A stretch of DNA of 10,992 nucleotides, taken from positions 1-10,992 of the forward strand of contig JALVVQ010000169.1 in the NCBI GenBank assembly GCA_027023325.1, read 5' to 3'. This DNA is from Campylobacteraceae bacterium (lineage in GTDB: Bacteria > Campylobacterota > Campylobacteria > Campylobacterales > Sulfurovaceae). The position numbers and the translations under genes are program-made. How positions within the stretch are numbered: position 1 is the stretch's first letter; each line of letters begins with the position of its first letter. Under the pieces are notes generated by a model. It saw only the letters and a list, made by a program, of their open reading frames with translations, was not told where the DNA came from and searched no databases. Below are positions 6,653 to 10,992 of this stretch, one piece after another.

Positions 6653-8653
6653 AGCATCAAAGAGTATAATGGCAAAAATATCAGGACTGCTTGCAGCCTC
6701 TTGCCTGATGTGTCCGATGGCAGCCCCACCGAACCCATATCTTATCTCACTGTTTGGAGCAAAACCTTTATGTTTCAGTTTGACACCCTCTCTTTGGTAT
6801 TTGTAGCATTGATTGCTCTGGGTGCAGTACCGAACCTTTTTTACTCCTGGGGCTATCTCCCACATATCCAACGCAAAGCACACTACCAACTACACTACTT
6901 TACTTTTATACTCTCTATGATTGGCGTTGTGCTCGCTGCCAATGCTTTGACCTTTCTATTTTTTTGGGAGATCATGAGTCTGACCAGCTGGCAACTCATA
7001 CTCACAGAAACCAAAGAACAAAAAACCATCCATGCCGCACGGTTTTATTTTCTGATGACCCACTTTGGTTTTGTTTTCTTACTGCTGTTTTTCCTTATTG
7101 TCACGGATGGAAACCTCTCATTGGGCTTTGAAGCCATGCACGGTATTGCAGCCCAATTTGCCTACCCTACGCTTCTGTTTTTCTTTGTGTCACTGGGGTT
7201 TCTCAGCAAAGCCGGTGCCGTACCTCTGCATGTCTGGCTGCCGTATGCCCATCCCCAAGCTCCCTCTCCCGTCTCAGCGCTCATGAGTGGCGTGATGCTC
7301 AAGATTGCCATCTACGGTATGTTTCGTTTTCTGCTTGATGTGCTTTATCCCTGGCCGCTGGAATGGGGGATACTGATTCTTGTCATCGGCTCGCTCTCTT
7401 CACTTGTCGGTGTACTCTACGCTTTGACTGAACATGATATCAAGGCACTGCTTGCCAACCACTCTATCGAAAATATCGGCATTATTCTGATTGGGTTTGG
7501 CATGGGAATGATTTTTGACAGCATGGATCTCAAGGTGCTCAGTTCCTTTGCTTTTATTGCGGCACTTTTCCATGCCTTCAACCACATGAGCTTCAAATCA
7601 TTGCTATTTATGGGCGCCGGAAGCGTACTGCACCAGACACATACCAAAAATATAGAGAAGTATGGTGGACTCATCAAGAGCATGCCGGTCACCGCATTCA
7701 CCTTCCTGCTTGCTTCCGTTTCCATCTCTGCCCTGCCACCTACCAATGGCTTTCTCAGCGAATGGATGATCTTTCAGTCCATGCTTGGCTCCAGCCACAT
7801 GGACAACACCTCACTCAAGCTGGCCATTCCCTTTGCTATCTTTGCATTGGCAATGACCGCAGGATTGGCAATCGCCTGTTTTGTCAAGGCCTATGGTATC
7901 ACTTTTCTGGGGCTGCACCGCAGTAGCAATGCCAAACACGCCCATGAAGTCAATTTTTTGATGCGTGCGGGGATGATACTGATCTCTCTGGTAGTGATCT
8001 CTCTTATGCTTTTTGCCCCTTCCTATATCGGCTGGTTCGATAAAGCATTGGGTAGCCTGGGTCATGTTAGTATCTATACGAAGATATTCCCTAATGGTAT
8101 CTGGCATTTACATTCTGTAGGCATGCGAGGCGGCGTGGTCTCTCCGCTTATTCTCCTGCTGGCGCTACTCGGGATTACACTGTTGCTACTGTTTGGGTAT
8201 AGAGCAATGAGAGTCAAAGAGCGCATCCATCGCACATGGAGCTGTGGCTATCGCACTTCACCCCGTACACAATACTCTGCTACAGGATTTGCAGGGCCTA
8301 TCCGTAGGTTTTTTGGCTGGCTGTATAAACCTGATGAACATTTCTGCAAAGAATCTATTGCGGGACACAAGAGCAAATTTACGGATGCACACTACGAGGT
8401 GCATGTCAAACCGCTGTTTGAAAAAACACTCTATGATAGCGTAGGTAAAGCTGCCAATTTTATAAGCTACTGGGTCTATCGCTTCTCCCATTTTGAGCAG
8501 ACTCGCTATGCCGCAATGATTTTCAATCTTGTACTGAGTGTACTGTTTAGTTACCGTATCTTTGCCCATGATTTTTCCTGGGCAACACTCCTGCTCGAAG
8601 CTACCGTCATGGTCATCTCCGTCAAAGTCCTAATCATAGGAGATAAAAAATGA
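6638..8653 (+). CDS. hyfB: Hydrogenase-4 component B (HyfB), 5' end truncated or damaged by the IS
   Basis: Antiporter-like membrane subunit (NuoL/MrpA type) of a group 4 hydrogenase or related complex, thought to move H+ or Na+. From residue 45 on it looks intact: FQFDTLSL; E111 in FFWEIMSLTSW; K191, H198 and the channel motif KAGAVPLHVWLP; SPVSALMSGVMLK (K222); HAFNHMSFK; and PPTNGFLSEW. It also has the HyfB-type C-terminal cytoplasmic segment with CGYRTSP. The longest frame (671 codons) begins at a TTG inside the IS end, and residues 1-44 are hydrophilic and unlike the first helices of HyfB. An ATG at 6770 with GGAG ten bases upstream would give a 627-residue protein and is the more credible start today. 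A hydrophobic HyfB-like stretch (MAKISGLLAASCL) is encoded at 6669-6707 in the neighbouring frame, suggesting a one-base frameshift. It overlaps hyfC by 4 bp (ATGA). It may be a pseudogene. Confidence 0.85.
   Translation: MEVPLSIKEYNGKNIRTACSLLPDVSDGSPTEPISYLTVWSKTFMFQFDTLSLVFVALIALGAVPNLFYSWGYLPHIQRKAHYQLHYFTFILSMIGVVLAANALTFLFFWEIMSLTSWQLILTETKEQKTIHAARFYFLMTHFGFVFLLLFFLIVTDGNLSLGFEAMHGIAAQFAYPTLLFFFVSLGFLSKAGAVPLHVWLPYAHPQAPSPVSALMSGVMLKIAIYGMFRFLLDVLYPWPLEWGILILVIGSLSSLVGVLYALTEHDIKALLANHSIENIGIILIGFGMGMIFDSMDLKVLSSFAFIAALFHAFNHMSFKSLLFMGAGSVLHQTHTKNIEKYGGLIKSMPVTAFTFLLASVSISALPPTNGFLSEWMIFQSMLGSSHMDNTSLKLAIPFAIFALAMTAGLAIACFVKAYGITFLGLHRSSNAKHAHEVNFLMRAGMILISLVVISLMLFAPSYIGWFDKALGSLGHVSIYTKIFPNGIWHLHSVGMRGGVVSPLILLLALLGITLLLLFGYRAMRVKERIHRTWSCGYRTSPRTQYSATGFAGPIRRFFGWLYKPDEHFCKESIAGHKSKFTDAHYEVHVKPLFEKTLYDSVGKAANFISYWVYRFSHFEQTRYAAMIFNLVLSVLFSYRIFAHDFSWATLLLEATVMVISVKVLIIGDKK
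6654..6760 (+). pseudogene. hyfB: Likely displaced 5' coding remnant of hyfB in the neighbouring frame
   Basis: Directly after the IS, the frame that differs from the hyfB frame by one base encodes ASKSIMAKISGLLAASCLM, a hydrophobic helix preceded by a basic KISG-like turn as expected for the second helix region of HyfB. The hyfB frame itself is polar here. Moving from this frame to the hyfB frame somewhere near 6700-6725 needs the loss of one base or the gain of two. The alternative is that both readings are meaningless sequence left by rearrangement. Confidence 0.4.
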
Positions 8654-9570
8654 TCATGTACCTCCTCACCATTATCCTACTGTTGCTGATCGCACCACTA
8701 TTGCTCTCCTTCATCAAGGCAGTCAAAATGTGGCTACTATATAAAAAGCCTGTCTCTCTCTTTCAGGGGTACCGCAACTTTGCCAAACTGATGCACAAAG
8801 AGACGCTCCTCTCCCAGGAGGCAAGCCAGATCACGCGTGTCGCACCTTTTTTGGTACTCTCTCCGCTGCTGGTGACACTATTTTTCCTTCCTCCTGTTGT
8901 GGCAGGTGCCTTTTATGTAAGCTTTGTGGATGCCTTTACGATTACCGGGTTGATCACGCTCTCTACCTTCTTTTTGATGTTGCTGGGACTAGACAGTGCC
9001 AGTGCTTTTGGTGGTATGGGGAGCTCGCGCGAGGCATTTATTGCTGCTCTGGTGGAGCCGGCAATGGTCTTGACTGTTTTTTCCGTCTCCATGATGTCTG
9101 GTGACCTCGGTGTCGGACAGGCAGGGGTCAATCTCGCAGCACATTTCCCCGAAGCACATATGGCCAGCTTTCTCTTTGCGGCGATCAGCTTTTTTATCTT
9201 ACTGCTTGCGGAGAATGGGCGTATCCCGGTGGACAACCCGGAGACACACCTGGAGCTTACTATGGTGCATGAAGCGATGATCTTGGATATTACCGGAGTC
9301 TATCTAGCCATTATCGAGACTGCCGCATCGGTCAAATTTGTAATTTTCGCTTCACTCTTTGCTTCGCTATTTTTGCCTTTCGGGCTTCAGTTTTCTGCAC
9401 CTGTGGCAGCAGCACTGTTTCTTGTCAAGCTTTTTGCTATTGCTGCTGCGGTGGCATTTATCGAAGTCAATACAGCTAAACTCAGACTCTTCAAGGTGCC
9501 CAATCTGCTTGGCATTGCCATTGTCTTTGCTTTCTTGTCATTGATTACTTTTTATGTATTGGGAGCATAG
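8650..9570 (+). CDS. hyfC: Hydrogenase-4 component C (HyfC/HycD, NuoH-like)
   Basis: Integral membrane subunit homologous to NuoH of complex I. It anchors the catalytic arm and forms part of the ion path. The 306 residues, near the family's usual length, contain about eight hydrophobic segments. The family motif GLDSASAFGGMGSSREAF lies at 113-130 and the conserved loop ENGRIPVDNPETHLELTM at 188-205, with VHEAM next to it. The start at 8650 has AGGAG eight bases upstream (8637-8641 region) and overlaps the hyfB stop by ATGA, implying coupled translation. A second in-frame ATG lies two codons later. The gene is 2 bp from hyfE. No hyfD (second antiporter-like subunit) follows it, unlike the E. 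coli hyf operon. Confidence 0.93.
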   Translation: MIMYLLTIILLLLIAPLLLSFIKAVKMWLLYKKPVSLFQGYRNFAKLMHKETLLSQEASQITRVAPFLVLSPLLVTLFFLPPVVAGAFYVSFVDAFTITGLITLSTFFLMLLGLDSASAFGGMGSSREAFIAALVEPAMVLTVFSVSMMSGDLGVGQAGVNLAAHFPEAHMASFLFAAISFFILLLAENGRIPVDNPETHLELTMVHEAMILDITGVYLAIIETAASVKFVIFASLFASLFLPFGLQFSAPVAAALFLVKLFAIAAAVAFIEVNTAKLRLFKVPNLLGIAIVFAFLSLITFYVLGA

Positions 9571-9572
9571 AC

Positions 9573-10169
9573 ATGGGTGTTGATTTTCTGATAGGACTTT
9601 TTTTGGCGACACTCATCGTCGCACTCTTCACCTCCAGACTCTATCGTCTGATACTCTGGTACTCCATGAACTCCTTGACACTGGGTATACTGGCACTGCT
9701 CATTGGCGAGGAACTGCATGACAGAGCAATGCTTATTACCGGTATTGCCACGATTCTTATCAAGGCCATAGGCATCCCCTATATGCTGAAGAGTTTTAGC
9801 CACAAGTTCCACTTCGTGCGCCAGATTCAGTCAGAGATCAAAGTCCAGCACGCCATTATTCTCATCCCTGCTATTTTGGTCTTTACCTTTTACCTTGCCG
9901 AGCCGATCACCCATATGATCCATGGCAATGCCAACTATGTAGCCATCAGCATCTCATCGCTGTTTCTCTCACTGCTTCTAATGATGGAGCACCGCAATGT
10001 CGCCCCGAAAATCATCGGATTTCTGAGCATGGAAAATGCTCTTTTTCTGCTGGGTATCACCGCCACAGAGGGTATGCCCATGCTGGTAGAGCTGGGGATC
10101 TTCTTTGACCTGCTTATGGCCATTGTTGTGATGAATCTACTCTTTCACAAAGAGGAGGTGACACCATGA
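9573..10169 (+). CDS. hyfE: Hydrogenase-4 component E (HyfE, NuoK-like)
   Basis: Small membrane subunit of the hydrogenase-4 membrane arm. At 198 residues it is slightly shorter than E. coli HyfE (about 216). About six hydrophobic helices are visible. KAIGIPYML (64-72) and a NuoK-like C-terminal half with FLSMENALFLL (E154) and PMLVELGIFFDLL (E173) place membrane-buried acidic residues where proton or sodium channel residues are expected. GGGAG lies seven bases before the ATG at 9573, two bases after the hyfC stop. The stop overlaps the hyfF start by ATGA. It looks intact. Confidence 0.92.
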   Translation: MGVDFLIGLFLATLIVALFTSRLYRLILWYSMNSLTLGILALLIGEELHDRAMLITGIATILIKAIGIPYMLKSFSHKFHFVRQIQSEIKVQHAIILIPAILVFTFYLAEPITHMIHGNANYVAISISSLFLSLLLMMEHRNVAPKIIGFLSMENALFLLGITATEGMPMLVELGIFFDLLMAIVVMNLLFHKEEVTP

Positions 10170-10992
10170 TGCCACTCCTGCTTGTGCTTCCTGCACTGAT
10201 CATGTTCATCGTAAGTTTTGTCCAAAGTGAAAAAGCAAAGTTCCTCTTGCCTCTGACTTCATTTGCTATCTTGCTTCCTATTGTCAAGCTCTTCATGCTG
10301 CCCAAGCCCTATGCACTGCTTGGCAGCTATCTGGTAGCAGACAGACTCGATACCTATATCCTGCTGGTCTCCTCATTGGTGGGCATCGGTGTGACGCTGG
10401 CACTCTTGACACTGGATAAGCATGTCAAAGTCTCTGCCAGTGCCTATCGTCGTTTCTATCGTTTTTTTGCTATCTTCTGGATAGGGTTGAGTATCTCTAT
10501 CCTGTCCAACAATATGGGACTTTACTGGATCGGGCTGGAGCTTGCCACGCTCTCCACTGTCTATATGATCAAGACCAATCACACCAAAGCAGCGCACAAA
10601 GAGGCATGGAACTATATGATCGTCGGTGCCATCGCTATTTCGCTGGTACTTTTTGGCATCATACTGATGTATGCCTCTGCCAAACCGATATTGGGAGAAG
10701 ATGCCATGCGCTTTGACCTGCTGCTCTCACACGCCGGAGAGATCCCTTCGCCATTCTTATTTGAGATGGGCTTTGCCATCGCCACAGTAGGCATGTTTGT
10801 CAAAATGGGATTTTTCCCTATGAACCTCTGGCTGGCAAACATCGAACGCGCCTCATTCTACCCAGTTGCAGCGCTCTTCAGTGGTATTTTGGAGAGTGCT
10901 GTGATCATTGGCTTCTTCCGCTTTAGCCAGATTGCTATGGAGATCAACTATACCCATCTCTTCGGCTTTGTCTTTGCCTATACGCTATTGAC
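10166..10992 (+). CDS. hyfF: Hydrogenase-4 component F (HyfF), antiporter-like, cut by the window end
   Basis: An open frame of 275 codons runs from the ATG at 10166 off the right edge without a stop. The ribosome site GAGGAGG (10152-10158) lies just upstream and the start overlaps the hyfE stop by 4 bp. The protein is strongly hydrophobic, with basic loops. NNMGLYWIGLELATLSTVYM (E125) is the conserved Glu helix of NuoL/M/N-like subunits, and KEAWNYMIVGAIAISL matches HyfF-type proteins. The later motif reads FVKMGFFPMNLWLANIERAS followed by FYPVAALFSG (K213), where HyfB in this window has the standard KAGAVPLHVWLP and SPVSALMSG. The usual His after PL is Asn (N220) here. HyfF normally sits beside hyfG and hyfI (large and small subunits), which would lie beyond the window. 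Confidence 0.88.
   Translation, partial: MMPLLLVLPALIMFIVSFVQSEKAKFLLPLTSFAILLPIVKLFMLPKPYALLGSYLVADRLDTYILLVSSLVGIGVTLALLTLDKHVKVSASAYRRFYRFFAIFWIGLSISILSNNMGLYWIGLELATLSTVYMIKTNHTKAAHKEAWNYMIVGAIAISLVLFGIILMYASAKPILGEDAMRFDLLLSHAGEIPSPFLFEMGFAIATVGMFVKMGFFPMNLWLANIERASFYPVAALFSGILESAVIIGFFRFSQIAMEINYTHLFGFVFAYTLL

Noticed and set aside
1..10992. CRISPR array, tRNA or rRNA genes, phage genes
   Set aside because: No spaced direct repeats, no tRNA cloverleaf or CCA-type end, no rRNA-like sequence and no phage-type proteins were seen on either strand.

Overview
The window looks like a chromosome segment of a Campylobacterota (Epsilonproteobacteria) bacterium, Sulfurovum- or Sulfurimonas-like. 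The main support is a UPF0323-type lipoprotein followed by a glutathionylspermidine-synthetase-like gene, an arrangement I associate with Campylobacter jejuni Cj0371-Cj0372. A moderate-to-low GC content and an energy-converting (group 4) hydrogenase-type membrane operon fit this. The assignment is inferred from gene content only.

Layout. 1-390: mostly non-coding, with a short hydrophobic open frame running in from the left edge. 391-1014 (+): beta-class carbonic anhydrase. 1068-2966 (-), convergent with it: a two-TM PAS-GGDEF-EAL protein for cyclic di-GMP signalling. Its GGDEF half looks active. Its EAL half has lost an aspartate of the usual DDFG metal motif. About 2967-3090: AT-rich spacer with a 7-bp tandem repeat and TATAAT-like boxes. 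3091-4272 and 4272-4892 (-): a two-gene, translationally coupled unit of lipoprotein then ATP-grasp amide ligase. 4944-6652: one complete-looking insertion sequence with an IS1380-type transposase and unequal inverted ends. 6654-10992 (+): a run of membrane-arm genes hyfB (5'-damaged), hyfC, hyfE and hyfF (cut by the window edge), with 4-bp overlaps or 2-bp gaps.

How the parts work together. The hyf genes encode antiporter-like and NuoH/NuoK-like membrane subunits that would couple a soluble hydrogenase-type (or hydrogenase-related, Ehr-type) module to ion movement. The catalytic subunits are outside the window. No hyfD lies between hyfC and hyfE, and no hyfA precedes hyfB. The IS sits exactly where the hyfB start should be. 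The open frame downstream begins inside the IS terminus, and its first 44 residues do not look like HyfB, while a hydrophobic HyfB-like stretch lies in the neighbouring frame. The 5' end of hyfB is therefore probably truncated and may also carry a one-base frameshift, so this operon may be decaying, may be expressed from the IS end, or may reflect an assembly join at a repeat.

I did not find a clearly new defence or mobile system. The most interesting leads are the IS/hyfB junction and the lipoprotein/ATP-grasp pair. In that pair the lipoprotein ends in 10-residue Gly-Phe repeats with a C-terminal Gly-Gly, which could suit a GspS-type ligase that acts on a glycine carboxylate.
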